Numbered from the stretch's first letter, positions 8,573 through 19,120 are shown. The stretch is 64,000 bases of DNA from Thalassospira profundimaris (GCF_003326795.1 NZ_JPWI01000012.1:62001-126000); one strand, 5' to 3'. Program-made: numbers and translations. The notes: generated from the sequence alone by a model not told the origin.

Positions 8573-10039
8573 ATGAGGGAAGCTGGCTTGCCAAAGAAGT
8601 TGGACGAAACGCATAACGATATGCTGGCCGGTTTGAAGCTGGGGAGTACAATTGCTGCCCGTCAGCTTAAATATTCGATGCTTCTCGCCCTTGGGCTCGG
8701 TTTGATAATCGTTGTGCTACGCGGTTATCACGATTATCAATGGCTTGCGGAAATTTACCACCAAAGCAATCAAAGGGTTACGTCGTCCAACGTGCCTGTG
8801 GCTGTTCAGTCGCTTCTTCGGCGTGACAGAGAACTCGCGGACGTGATGGCACGCGGCATGATGAACCAGCGTTCCATTCAGCGGGTCACCTTGCTCAATG
8901 CCGAACACGGTATCTTTTTTGACAGAGAGCGCCCTGCCGGTGAAATTCCGACCAGCCTGTGGGGGGATAGAATGTATGGTGGCATTCAAACCGTTATTGT
9001 GCCGGTTCGAGACCCCGAACAAAGGCCCGCAGCCACTGTTGGCGAAATGGTTGTCGTTTACAATCCCCAGGTTTTTACAAGCGCCTTTATGTCAAGGTTG
9101 TCATGGTCATTTCTGACAACAATGGTGCTTGCTGTCGTGATGGCCTTCATGTTTGCCGCGCTGAGCTATTATATTTTATCGCGCCCGTTGGTGCAGTTGG
9201 CGAACTATCTGGTCCGGTCCGACCCGTCAGATGACACGCGGCCCTTGGAAATGCCGCCATATCACAGGTATGACGACGAAATTCAGTTATTGGGATCTGT
9301 GACGGTAGGACTTTTTGGCGTCATCCGGAGACAGATTGGTCAGTTGCGCAAGGCGCGCGATGAGTTGATGGATGCCAATGTCAATCTTGAAGCCAGGGTT
9401 GCTGAACGCACCGACGAGCTGAAAGAGGCCATGCAAAAGCTTGAAGTGCAGGCATCAACCGACTCACTTACAAGCTTGCCCAACCGGCGATCATATCTTG
9501 CCCGTTTTGAAGAAGCTGTTTCAACATGGCGTCGTCGCGATACACCAGTATCAATCATCCTGCTTGATATTGACCGTTTCAAGTCCATTAACGATACCTA
9601 TGGCCATCAGACCGGCGACGCGGTTCTGGTTGAGTTATCCAGGATCATGCGGGCAACCGTGCGCGAGATTGATCTTCCTGCGCGTATGGGTGGCGAGGAG
9701 TTCGCTGTCTTGCTTCCGGGGGAAGAAATTGCTGGGGCACTTAAACTGGCAGAGCGACTGCGCGTGGCCTTTGAAAATGCATCGGTGTCGTTCGGGGGAA
9801 ATGTTGTTTCATTTACCGCGAGTTTTGGTGTAGCCGGATTGCCGTCCACCCAAAGCTTGAAATTGTTTGATGCAGATATCCGCGGGTATATCCAAAGCCT
9901 CAAGGACTGGGAAAACAGCGATATTTCCAGTGTTATGTATTCTCTGGCTGATCGCGCGCTTTATGAGGCCAAGGAAAATGGCCGAAATCGCTGTAAACAA
10001 TGCGACTTCAGGCAAATCCCGGACTATTCGGAGGCCTGA
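8573..10039 (+). CDS. Membrane diguanylate cyclase with periplasmic sensor and HAMP-like region
   Basis: A 488-residue protein: a transmembrane helix near 35-48, a periplasmic region of ~130 residues, a second helix near 180-205, a HAMP/coiled-coil linker and a carboxy GGDEF domain. The catalytic motif is GGEEF near residue 373. An intact inhibitory I-site, REID, lies five residues before it, so product inhibition by c-di-GMP is expected. The segment LLDIDRFKSINDTYGHQTGD is the usual GTP/metal site. Its placement directly after the binding protein suggests that protein is the periplasmic input. An internal ATG at 8624 is a possible later start. Confidence 0.9.
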   Translation: MREAGLPKKLDETHNDMLAGLKLGSTIAARQLKYSMLLALGLGLIIVVLRGYHDYQWLAEIYHQSNQRVTSSNVPVAVQSLLRRDRELADVMARGMMNQRSIQRVTLLNAEHGIFFDRERPAGEIPTSLWGDRMYGGIQTVIVPVRDPEQRPAATVGEMVVVYNPQVFTSAFMSRLSWSFLTTMVLAVVMAFMFAALSYYILSRPLVQLANYLVRSDPSDDTRPLEMPPYHRYDDEIQLLGSVTVGLFGVIRRQIGQLRKARDELMDANVNLEARVAERTDELKEAMQKLEVQASTDSLTSLPNRRSYLARFEEAVSTWRRRDTPVSIILLDIDRFKSINDTYGHQTGDAVLVELSRIMRATVREIDLPARMGGEEFAVLLPGEEIAGALKLAERLRVAFENASVSFGGNVVSFTASFGVAGLPSTQSLKLFDADIRGYIQSLKDWENSDISSVMYSLADRALYEAKENGRNRCKQCDFRQIPDYSEA

Positions 10040-10052
10040 CTGCCGGTTGATA

Positions 10053-11216
10053 TCAGTTGCGCCCGTCGTCATTCCCCTGACGGGAAATGCGGATATCGCG
10101 GTGAATTGATACACTCATCAACAGACCAAAACTGACCAGAATGGTCATCATCACCGTGCCACCATAGGACACAAGCGGCAGCGGAACGCCGACAACCGGT
10201 ATCAGGCCCATTACCATTGCGATATTGATAAAGACATAGAGGAAGAAGGTCGATGTCACCCCGATCGCGACCAGTCGTCCGAACTGGTTCCGGCAGCGAA
10301 GGGCAATGATATAGCCATAGGTAATGACAAGCGCATAAAGTGCAAGCAGGGCAAGCCCGCCAACCAGCCCGAATTCCTCGCCCAGCATGGTAAAGATAAA
10401 GTCGGTCTGCTTTTCAGGCAGGAAATTCAGATGACTTTGCGAACCCAGCATGAAACCTTTGCCAAATAATCCCCCGGAACCTAATGCGATCTTTGACTGG
10501 GTAATGTGATAGCCGGCGCCCAGCGGATCATTTTCGGGGTTAAGGAAGGTCAGAACGCGGTTCTTCTGATAATCGCGCAGAAACTGCCAGCCAATCGGAA
10601 TTGCGGCAAGGGCACTGCCCAGAATAAGCGCAAATTTCCACATGCGAACTCCGGCCAGCCAGAAAATAACACCTCCACCGGCGATCAGCAGCAAGGCCGT
10701 TCCCAGATCCGGCTGGCGCAGAACAAGTGCCGCTGGTGCCAGAACCATCAAAAGAGGCGGGATCAGGAGTGTGATACGCCCGGTATCCTCGACCGTCAGC
10801 CCATGGAAATAGCGGGCCAGAGCAAGCACCAGCGAGATTTTCATAAGTTCTGACGGTTGCAGCTGGAAGAAACCAAGATTGATCCAGCGCTGTGCGCCCA
10901 TGCCGATATCGCCCTTGATTTCGACACCAACCAAAAGCACAAGCGCCACAAAGTAAGAGAAATACGCAAGTTTCAGCCAAACCCGAATATCGGTGACCGC
11001 AATGACAATCATCAGAACTGCGCCTACAGCAAAGCGCATCATCTGACGTTCGGCCCAAGGCTGGAGCGATCCGTTGGCAGCGGAATAAAGCATGGCAAAG
11101 CCGATCCCGGACAGGGCGGCAATCAACAGAACCAGCGTCCAGTTCAACAATAGAAGACGGCGTCCAATCGGAACGTAATCGGGATCTTCACCAATGCGAT
11201 ATTTGCTCATGGCCAT
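10053..11216 (-). CDS. rodA: Rod shape-determining SEDS glycosyltransferase RodA
   Basis: A 387-residue polytopic membrane protein of the SEDS family, with about ten hydrophobic segments. Family motifs are present: RWINLGFFQLQPSELMKI, the catalytic-loop region VLTFLNPENDPLGAGYHI, and FPLPL-type LVSYGGT near the end. RodA polymerises lipid II into glycan strands together with PBP2 in the elongasome. It begins 3 bases after the mrdA stop, so the pair is translated from one message. It ends 13 bases from the convergent diguanylate cyclase. ATG 11210 is an equally possible start. Confidence 0.96.
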   Translation of the reverse strand: MAMSKYRIGEDPDYVPIGRRLLLLNWTLVLLIAALSGIGFAMLYSAANGSLQPWAERQMMRFAVGAVLMIVIAVTDIRVWLKLAYFSYFVALVLLVGVEIKGDIGMGAQRWINLGFFQLQPSELMKISLVLALARYFHGLTVEDTGRITLLIPPLLMVLAPAALVLRQPDLGTALLLIAGGGVIFWLAGVRMWKFALILGSALAAIPIGWQFLRDYQKNRVLTFLNPENDPLGAGYHITQSKIALGSGGLFGKGFMLGSQSHLNFLPEKQTDFIFTMLGEEFGLVGGLALLALYALVITYGYIIALRCRNQFGRLVAIGVTSTFFLYVFINIAMVMGLIPVVGVPLPLVSYGGTVMMTILVSFGLLMSVSIHRDIRISRQGNDDGRN

Positions 11217-11219
11217 GGA

Positions 11220-13136
11220 TCAGCCCTCATTCTCGTTGTTTTGGGCTGTGCGTGGCCGCAATTGCGCACTGTTGGGCAGGTTGGCAGCCGAGATACCCTG
11301 ACGCGCAGATTGAAGTTCCTGTGCCTTTTGCAAAAGGTCACGAACAATTGGTCCGGCAACACCCGAACCACCGCCACCATGCTCCACCACGACACTACAG
11401 GCATAGCGCGGGTTATCAACCGGTGCGAAGGCAACAAACAATGCATGGTCGCGATATTTCCATGGCAATTCATCATTGCCCAGAACACCGGTCGTCTGAC
11501 GTTCACGCATCGTAATACGGCGGACCTGGCTGGTGCCACTTTTGCCCGCCATTTCCATACCCTCGGTCTTGATGCGCGCACCATAACCTGTGCCGCGTAT
11601 CTCGTTGGTCACGCCGTTCATGCTGTCGCGAATACGCGCAAGGTTGGCGCGGCTGACCTGAAGTTCGGGGAATTCTTCGGCTTCGCGACTGGATACACCA
11701 TCAGGTGTCACGTGATCACGTGTCAGATGCGGTTTGACGGCCTTGCCCGATGCCAATCGCGCGGTCATGGTGCAGAGCTGCAGTGGCGTAGCCAGAACAT
11801 AGCCCTGACCAATCGAGGCAATCAGGGTTTCACCGCCCTGCCAGCGCTTGCCAAGCTGGATTTCTTTCCAGTCCTTGGTCGGGATCAGGCCGCTTCGTTC
11901 ATTCGGCAGATCAATGCCGGTCTCTTCGCCCAGACCAAGCTTGTGAGCCATGGCAGCAATCCGGTCGATACCGATTTTCTGCGATATTTCATAGTAATAG
12001 ACATCGCAGGAATGCTTGAGCGAGTCATGCATGTTCATCCAGCCGTGGCCACCGCGTTTCCAGCAATGGAAACGGGCATTGCCCAGATCAAGATACCCGT
12101 TACAGAAGAACTTCTGGTTCGGTGAAATGATCCCGGCTTCAAGCCCTGCAAGTGCGACACACATCTTGAAGGTCGACCCCGGTGCATAGGTCCCGTTCAC
12201 CGCCTTGTTTGACAGCGGCGCATAGGGGTTATTGACCAGACTGTTCCAGAGTTTGTGCGAAATACCGTTGGTAAAGGCGTTCGGATCATATGTCGGGTGC
12301 GATGCCAGGGCGAGAACCTCGCCATTATGGATATCCATGACGACGGCCGATGCACTTTCCTGATCCGAAAGACGCTGATTGGCGTAGCGTTGCAATTCGA
12401 GATCAAGCGTCATGACAACCGTGTTGCCACTATCGCCTTCTTCGCGTTCAAGTTCGCGGATCACACGGCCAAGTGCGTTAACCTCGACCTGGCTGGTGCC
12501 AGCTGTCCCGCGCAGTGCAAGATCGTAGACCTTTTCAACGCCACTTTTGCCGATGGTAAAGCCCGGCAGTTCCAGCAACGGATCGCCAGTCAGTTCCTTT
12601 TCCGATACAGCGGCAACATAACCCAGCGTATGGGCCAGATGCGGTCCTTCGGGATAATCGCGCGACCGTCCGGCATCAATGATCAGACCGGGCAGGTCAG
12701 GGGCATTTACCCCGACACGCGCGACTTCATCCCATGTCAGATTGTCACGCACTGTGACAGGTACAAAGGAACGGCGACGTGCAACATCCCGTTCAACACG
12801 TTCAATCGTGTCAGGGCCAAGTTCGATAATCTGGTCAAGGATTTCAAGTGTGCGACGCACGTCGGGTGTTTGTTCGCGCACGATCATGATGTGATAGTTC
12901 TGACGATTGATCGCAAGCGGTTCACCAAATCGGTCGGTGACCAATCCGCGCGGTGGTGGCAATAATCGATGCGAGATACGGTTTTCATCGGCCAGCGTGC
13001 GGTAGCGGTCGCTTTCAAGCACCTGCAGGTAATACATCCTTGCAGCCAGACCGGTCAGCAAAACACCCTTGCCAGCACCGAGCATAAGGGCGCGTCGGGT
13101 GAACATTCTGAATCTGTCTGAGTCGCGATGCCACAT
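11220..13136 (-). CDS. mrdA: Penicillin-binding protein 2 (class B transpeptidase)
   Basis: A 638-residue protein with an amino-terminal membrane anchor (~17-36), a PBP dimerisation domain and a transpeptidase domain. The catalytic triad motifs are visible: STFK with Ser321 and Lys324, SCD at 376-378 and KSG at 532-534. It crosslinks side-wall peptidoglycan in the periplasm in complex with RodA, which follows immediately. It is the fourth gene of mreB-mreC-mreD-mrdA-rodA, with 167 bases after mreD. The carboxy tail after the transpeptidase domain is Gln/Asn-rich and probably disordered. Confidence 0.97.
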   Translation of the reverse strand: MWHRDSDRFRMFTRRALMLGAGKGVLLTGLAARMYYLQVLESDRYRTLADENRISHRLLPPPRGLVTDRFGEPLAINRQNYHIMIVREQTPDVRRTLEILDQIIELGPDTIERVERDVARRRSFVPVTVRDNLTWDEVARVGVNAPDLPGLIIDAGRSRDYPEGPHLAHTLGYVAAVSEKELTGDPLLELPGFTIGKSGVEKVYDLALRGTAGTSQVEVNALGRVIRELEREEGDSGNTVVMTLDLELQRYANQRLSDQESASAVVMDIHNGEVLALASHPTYDPNAFTNGISHKLWNSLVNNPYAPLSNKAVNGTYAPGSTFKMCVALAGLEAGIISPNQKFFCNGYLDLGNARFHCWKRGGHGWMNMHDSLKHSCDVYYYEISQKIGIDRIAAMAHKLGLGEETGIDLPNERSGLIPTKDWKEIQLGKRWQGGETLIASIGQGYVLATPLQLCTMTARLASGKAVKPHLTRDHVTPDGVSSREAEEFPELQVSRANLARIRDSMNGVTNEIRGTGYGARIKTEGMEMAGKSGTSQVRRITMRERQTTGVLGNDELPWKYRDHALFVAFAPVDNPRYACSVVVEHGGGGSGVAGPIVRDLLQKAQELQSARQGISAANLPNSAQLRPRTAQNNENEG

Positions 13137-13303
13137 GGGCGAAGAATACCTGTCTTTTAGACGCGTCGTTACAGTTAGAAACTGCAGATTTCTGCCCGTT
13201 TTATCCCGGTTGGCAGAACTTGGAAACCATCTTGTTCAAGCATATCCGATAGGCGTTGCCAAAACATCAATTTTGCACAGGGTTTCAAAGCTAGCCTGCT
13301 GTC

Positions 13304-13819
13304 CTACACATAGCGCAGAAGGCTGTTTTGTGCACGGGCCAGCGCCCAGGCAACAATGGGAAACAGAACTGCCGTCAGGACATAACTGATTATGGTTGCC
13401 TTTATGGGCAAAAAGGCCTCGATCAGTGCTGAGCTTAGAAGCCATTGCACCAGAAATGCCGGGATCGCCACGAGGGCAAAACCCCACCACATCACACTAA
13501 ATGGCTTGTTATGGAAAAAACGTCCCTGACTGGCCGATCCGGTCTGTACCAAAAGCAGGACAAGTGAACTGACACCAAGCGGCAGCCCCATCAAAAGATC
13601 CTGAAGCAGGCCAAGCAGGAAGGCGGCAACGGCTGTCAAAAGATCAGGTCTGTTCACCGACCAGTAGAATACGGCCATCAGGGCGAGGGCCGGTGACGCG
13701 GTTGCCAGCAACGGAACACTGACAGGAAGCAGGTTGATCAGTAAAAGGACGAAAACGCTGAAAGCTGGAAAAAGGCCACGCGCGACAACGTCCAGTCGAT
13801 GCCAGACGCCGGGTTTCAC
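13304..13819 (-). CDS. mreD: Rod shape-determining protein MreD
   Basis: A 171-residue, very hydrophobic protein with about five membrane segments, the usual size for MreD. The segment LLGLLQDLLMGLPLGVSSLVL matches the conserved core. It bridges MreC and the cytoplasmic elongasome. Its start overlaps the mreC stop by 4 bases, giving translational coupling. Sequence is poorly conserved in this family, so the call leans on position as well as on the profile. Confidence 0.92.
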   Translation of the reverse strand: MKPGVWHRLDVVARGLFPAFSVFVLLLINLLPVSVPLLATASPALALMAVFYWSVNRPDLLTAVAAFLLGLLQDLLMGLPLGVSSLVLLLVQTGSASQGRFFHNKPFSVMWWGFALVAIPAFLVQWLLSSALIEAFLPIKATIISYVLTAVLFPIVAWALARAQNSLLRYV

Positions 13820-14799
13820 GGGGTCGCCCCGTTTGAAGGAGCGTTCGATGTTGCAGGCGCATTTTCCGGTACCACCCCAACACCCATGGGAATGTCAGGT
13901 GAGAGCTGGGTATCGTTATGGTTGACCGGAGACTGGCTTTCGCGGATGCGTTTTTCGCTCAGAATGCCCTGAAGGCCGTAATCGGCAACGCGCAGATATT
14001 CCAGCTGATGACGGCGGAACAATGGGGCGACGCGCACTGCATTTTCCGAAACCGATGAGACAACGCCAATCGGGATACCCGGCGGGAAGGCGCCACCATG
14101 ACCCGATGTCAGAATGCGATCCCCAGGTGCGACAGCCGCATCCGCGGTCAGGAAAGTCAGAAGCGGACGGTTGGTGTTGTCACCCGACAGGAATGCGCGA
14201 TCACGCGAGTTTTCAACAATGACCGGTACGCGCGAGTTGATGTCCGTGATCAGAAGAACACGCGATGCCTGATAACCGGCCTCTGCAACGCGGCCAACCA
14301 GCCCTTCATCAGAAATAACGGCTTGCCCCTTGGCAACGCCATCACGCGATCCGGCTGATATCATAACACTGTGCGCATAAGCGCCACCCATGTCAGCAAT
14401 CACCCGCGAGGTGACCAGATGCAGGGCAGGCGGATTGGTGTAACGCGCAAGTTCACGAAGACGAACATTTTCATGCGACAGATTGCGCGCTGCCTGCTGC
14501 CAGGCCAGCAGCTGCTGGTTTTCTCGGCGCAGGCGTTCGTTTTCTTCGTAAAGATGGGCAAGATTGTAAATCTTGTCGGTCAGTTCATTGATGCTGGCCG
14601 CAGGACGGGAAATGACATTCATGACCGGGGATACAAGATCGGCAGATGCGGCACGGATACGTTCGATCAGAACTGTATCAGCCTTGCCCAGAAGCATCAG
14701 TCCGAAAGCCGTAAAGATCAGCAATATAAAAGCGAAGCGGTGAAGCGCCGTGCGTAACGGCGAAAAGATTCGCTGCTGCGGACCGCCATGCTGTGCCAA
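13816..14799 (-). CDS. mreC: Rod shape-determining protein MreC
   Basis: A 327-residue protein with one amino-terminal transmembrane helix (~20-42), a coiled coil (~75-110, ENERLRRENQQLLAWQ) and the two-barrel MreC periplasmic domain containing VISDEGLVGRVAEAG and ILTSGHGGAFPPGIPIG. It scaffolds the elongasome and activates PBP2-RodA. The TTG start at 14799 follows GGGGAA. The last ~45 residues are Pro/Asn-rich and probably disordered. It overlaps mreD by 4 bases and sits 122 bases after mreB. Confidence 0.95.
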   Translation of the reverse strand: MAQHGGPQQRIFSPLRTALHRFAFILLIFTAFGLMLLGKADTVLIERIRAASADLVSPVMNVISRPAASINELTDKIYNLAHLYEENERLRRENQQLLAWQQAARNLSHENVRLRELARYTNPPALHLVTSRVIADMGGAYAHSVMISAGSRDGVAKGQAVISDEGLVGRVAEAGYQASRVLLITDINSRVPVIVENSRDRAFLSGDNTNRPLLTFLTADAAVAPGDRILTSGHGGAFPPGIPIGVVSSVSENAVRVAPLFRRHQLEYLRVADYGLQGILSEKRIRESQSPVNHNDTQLSPDIPMGVGVVPENAPATSNAPSNGATP

Positions 14800-14866
14800 T
14801 GTATTCCCCGCAATTTCCCAAAAGGTCGTCTCAAATCCCGAACGGGATATTCAACCATAACGAAAT

Positions 14867-14901
14867 CACCGAGTCGCGTCCAGTGTGGATACGACCCGGT
14901 G
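14867..14901 (-). other. Stem-loop in the mreB-mreC spacer
   Basis: On the minus strand, arms CACCGGGTCG and CGACTCGGTG form a 10-base-pair stem with one G-U pair and a 15-base loop. It lies between the mreB stop and the mreC start. There is no clear U-run after it, so an mRNA processing or partial attenuation signal that lowers mreCD output relative to mreB is more likely than full termination. Role is inferred. Confidence 0.5.
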
Positions 14902-14921
14902 ATGACTTTTATCGTCAAATT

Positions 14922-15980
<1,059 letters not shown>

Positions 15981-16144
15981 TTAATAGTAAAATCTTGAAT
16001 ACGAATGTACCGGCTTTGATAGCGCAAGGAACAAGCCGATGCACGAATAATCTGCGCAGGGGATTGAGGAATAATTAAGGCGCGTAATTTTCCTGAAATA
16101 AGGGTGGAAAAACATGATCAGGAATATGGTCTTGGCGGATTAAT

Positions 16145-17059
16145 TCAATTTTGTCGCTGTTTTTCTGTAAATCCGGTTTCAGCAAGGAAATTGGTCACAA
16201 GTGCGATTGTTGGAGACCCTGTTTCTATTTTCAGCTCTTTGCGAGTCGCTTGTTTTTCAATTATTTCGCCGCTTTCGACCATCTCGAAGCGCACCGGCGC
16301 CCGGTCATCTGTCAGGTCGCGATCCATCCGCCATTTACACCAGGAAGGTGGATTGAACGGATCGTTTCTGACCCCGATCAAAAGACTGGGGACGAAATTG
16401 TTCATTTCCGACATGCATTGCGGACGCAACCCGATCAGCGTGCGAAACCGGTTGGTGTAATGTTTGGCATGGCCATCGCGATAGATTGCGAGTTGTGCCG
16501 CACCCGCACCGTAGCCATAACCGAAAACGGCAATGCGATCCGGGTCGATATCTTTTTGGCTGGCAAGATAGTCAAGCGCACTGAGCGCATCAAACGCCCA
16601 GAATGACAAACCGTGTTTGGGGTTTTGAAGCTGTCCCCCACCACAATAATCCTGTGCCGGATGGGCTTGCCCCGGCGAGATCAGAAGAACACTGATCCCC
16701 GCCGTTTGCAAAGTTGTTATCCAGTCTAGCGGAAAGTGGTCGTCGCAATCGGGAAGAGCAACGATTGCAGCGTGTTTGTTTGCAGAACCCGGCATGTCTT
16801 CGGATGGGCCGTAATATTGCGCCGGAATGCTGGATTGCAGGGTGACATCGACATCGGGGACCGCTTTGCCCTGATCAATCAGGCGCTTGCGCAGACCGCT
16901 TAGCGGATAGGGAAGGGACGGGATCGTAACCGACACTGCCGCAGGCGTTTGTGCAGCCGAGTGTGCCGGGATCAACACAATGCCAAAGGTCAGGCACAGC
17001 ATCATACCAACAATAAGGAAAATCGTTGCGGTACGGTCAGGCGTGTTTGGTCCGGTCAT
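16145..17059 (-). CDS. Secreted dienelactone-hydrolase-like protein, nucleophile replaced by Gly
   Basis: A 304-residue protein with an amino-terminal signal/anchor segment (~12-40, cleavage probably after HSAAQ) and an alpha/beta-hydrolase fold. The nucleophile elbow reads AVFGYGYGAGAAQL where dienelactone hydrolases have GFCFGG and lipases GxSxG; the nucleophile position is therefore Gly. CGGGQ and DALSALDYLASQKDIDPDRI are otherwise typical. The protein may be a non-catalytic binding protein or use another residue. ATG 17059 is chosen because AAAGGGG lies 7 bases upstream. It sits alone between mreB and the metallo-hydrolase. Confidence 0.65.
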   Translation of the reverse strand: MTGPNTPDRTATIFLIVGMMLCLTFGIVLIPAHSAAQTPAAVSVTIPSLPYPLSGLRKRLIDQGKAVPDVDVTLQSSIPAQYYGPSEDMPGSANKHAAIVALPDCDDHFPLDWITTLQTAGISVLLISPGQAHPAQDYCGGGQLQNPKHGLSFWAFDALSALDYLASQKDIDPDRIAVFGYGYGAGAAQLAIYRDGHAKHYTNRFRTLIGLRPQCMSEMNNFVPSLLIGVRNDPFNPPSWCKWRMDRDLTDDRAPVRFEMVESGEIIEKQATRKELKIETGSPTIALVTNFLAETGFTEKQRQN

Positions 17060-17151
17060 GGTCAAACCCCTTTCGCAAATATCCGTAATCCTACCACATC
17101 GGGTGGTTGGGGGCTATTTACACGAAAGGGGTGTGGGTGTTCGACCAAGGG

Positions 17152-18081
17152 TTAGATATATTCGATGGTGCTGCCCTCGGCGATCAGATCAATTCGGTCA
17201 TGCGCGACGTCCGCTTGCGCAATCAGATGTGAAGCCGGCTCAAGGTAAAGCGGGAAGGTTGAATGATGGATCGGAAGAACGTTCGGGTTCCCCAGCAGGC
17301 CTGCCAGTTCAAGAACCTCCTTTGCGCCCATGCTGATCAGGCCAAGCGGGCCGGTGGCGCCAACCGCACCCATATGCGGGATCAGAATATCGGGCTGTCC
17401 AATGCGGCGAATGCTCGCAAGCACTTCCTCTGTGGCGAATGTATCGCCGGTCCAGTAGACGTCTTTTTTCCAGTTGCCGGATTCAAACCGCAGCCAATAG
17501 CCGTTTCCCTTGCCAAGCATGGCACTGACTTGCGGATTGGCTGAATGATGGGCAGGGATCGCCCTGATACTGATCTTTCCATTGTCGGTCGCGATCGTTT
17601 TGCTGACGCCCCAATCAAGGGGGATCTGGTTGGTAAATCCCTTGGTGCCCAGCTTGTCTGCGTCCGCCGGCGGCAAGATGGTAGAAAGTGTTTTGGGGAT
17701 CGTTGCCTCGGCTTTCTGATCGAAATGGTCCTCGTGCAGGTGACTGAGCATCATCAAGTCGATGGACGAAACATCAACGCCGGGGAATGGTGTGTTCCGG
17801 GCATGAAAACGTGGCGTGGGTCCGGTTTTCAGGTCGAACATCGCATTCGGATCGGGCATGAAATAGGCTTCCTTACCCTCGCCAAAGGTCGGGTCGGTCA
17901 GGATCGTAAAGTCGTCAAACTTGATCAGCATGGTTGCACCACCCAGCCAGGAAATTGCAAGGCGTGGGGCGGCTGGTGCCCGTGACGGGGTGTTGGCCCC
18001 CGCTGTGTGGGCAATCGTTGCCGCTGCGGCAATGCCGCCAAGGCCACCAAGGCCGGATAACATGAAGTCACGTCTTTTCAT
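17152..18081 (-). CDS. Tat-exported metallo-beta-lactamase-fold hydrolase (UlaG/NAPE-PLD-like)
   Basis: A 309-residue protein. The amino end MKRRDFMLSGLGG is a twin-arginine signal followed by a hydrophobic stretch with cleavage near HTAGA, so it should be folded before export. The mature part has ISWLGGATMLIK and the zinc motif HxHxDH (LSHLHEDHFD), then AHHS and WTGDT, as in the L-ascorbate-6-phosphate lactonase/NAPE-PLD branch. Substrate is unknown. ATG 18081 follows AGAGGT. It is divergent from the LysR gene at 18216, whose product is the obvious candidate regulator. Confidence 0.85.
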   Translation of the reverse strand: MKRRDFMLSGLGGLGGIAAAATIAHTAGANTPSRAPAAPRLAISWLGGATMLIKFDDFTILTDPTFGEGKEAYFMPDPNAMFDLKTGPTPRFHARNTPFPGVDVSSIDLMMLSHLHEDHFDQKAEATIPKTLSTILPPADADKLGTKGFTNQIPLDWGVSKTIATDNGKISIRAIPAHHSANPQVSAMLGKGNGYWLRFESGNWKKDVYWTGDTFATEEVLASIRRIGQPDILIPHMGAVGATGPLGLISMGAKEVLELAGLLGNPNVLPIHHSTFPLYLEPASHLIAQADVAHDRIDLIAEGSTIEYI

Positions 18082-18215
18082 CAGGCACCTCTTTGGATCG
18101 AAACAAATGATGCGGCACCTTACAAATGAAGTGTTCATCCAATAAAGACGGATAATGTTGGATGAATAAACTGAAAAAAATGGACAATGGATCGCGGTTG
18201 AGGTGAAATATCGCG

Positions 18216-19064
18216 ATGAACTTTTCACAAATCCAGACATTCATCGAGGTTGCAGACGCAGGCAGCTTTGCCGCTGCGGCGCGCCGGTTATCGGTCCCGC
18301 GTTCTACGGTGACGGCGCGCGTCGCAGCATTGGAGGAGCATCTTGCCGTGCGCCTGTTGCATCGAACCACGCGACAGGTGTCCTTGACCGATGACGGGCA
18401 ACGCTATCTTGATCATTGCCGTGCGGCCGTTGCCCTGTTGCAGGAAGGCGAGGCGGATCTGTCCCAATATGCAGTGCCATCCGGACAAATCCGGATCTCG
18501 GTGCCGGTCGATTATCCCAAAATGCTTTTGGCTGAGCAGATCACATCATTTCGCGCCAATTACCCGGATGTCAGATTTGTGGTCAATGTCAGTGACCAGA
18601 CTGTTGATCTGGTGGGCGAGAACTATGACATTGCCTTGCGCGGGCGTCATCCGGGCCGCGATGGCTTGATTGCGCGGCGCCTGCGGTTTGAACCGATGGG
18701 GCTTTTTGCCCGTCCGGGAACGTTTCCGGACGATATGTGGTCAAAGGGGACAACGCCCGCCTTGCCCATTCTGGATCATGCCAATGTCCTGCAATCGGTA
18801 AGTGATCCGGGGCTTGAATTGTCCGAGCCGCCAATTCGTACCGGGAATTTTGAACTGGCGCGCAGTCTTGCCGCCAAGGGCGCGCTTGCGGCAATCCTGC
18901 CCATCAGTGGCTGTGCGGATGATGTTGCCAAGGGTAAGTTGGTTCAGATCACATGCCCGGTCGAGCTGGAGGCTCTTGCCCTTTATATCGTGATGCCAAG
19001 CCGCCGCCAGCTTCCCAAACGTGTGCGATTGTTTATCGATCATCTGGTTGACCAGTTCAAATAG
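18216..19064 (+). CDS. LysR-family transcriptional regulator
   Basis: A 282-residue protein with the LysR winged helix at residues 1-60 (FIEVADAGSFAAAARRLSVPRSTVTARVAALE) shown here by its ends FIEVADAGSF and STVTARVAALE, and a periplasmic-binding-like effector domain behind it. It belongs to the CrgA/YhjC-like branch (QISVPVDYPKM-type start of the effector domain). It is divergently transcribed from the Tat-exported hydrolase with 134 bases between starts, so autoregulation and control of that gene are likely. The effector is unknown. Confidence 0.92.
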   Translation: MNFSQIQTFIEVADAGSFAAAARRLSVPRSTVTARVAALEEHLAVRLLHRTTRQVSLTDDGQRYLDHCRAAVALLQEGEADLSQYAVPSGQIRISVPVDYPKMLLAEQITSFRANYPDVRFVVNVSDQTVDLVGENYDIALRGRHPGRDGLIARRLRFEPMGLFARPGTFPDDMWSKGTTPALPILDHANVLQSVSDPGLELSEPPIRTGNFELARSLAAKGALAAILPISGCADDVAKGKLVQITCPVELEALALYIVMPSRRQLPKRVRLFIDHLVDQFK

Positions 19065-19095
19065 GTCATTTGGATCGCGCACGGCACAGTCAATT

Positions 19096-19120
19096 AAAAA
19101 GGGCGACCCGAAGGCCGCCC
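19096..19120 (-). terminator. leuA: leuA terminator, probably bidirectional
   Basis: On the minus strand GGGCGGCC, tetraloop TTCG and GGTCGCCC form an 8-base-pair stem at 19101-19120, followed by TTTTT at 19096-19100. It also sits after the convergent LysR gene and may stop transcription from both sides. Confidence 0.85.

Noticed and set aside
11241-12125. Long open frame antisense to mrdA
   Set aside because: PBP2 motifs on the minus strand are intact, so this is a shadow of high-GC codon use.
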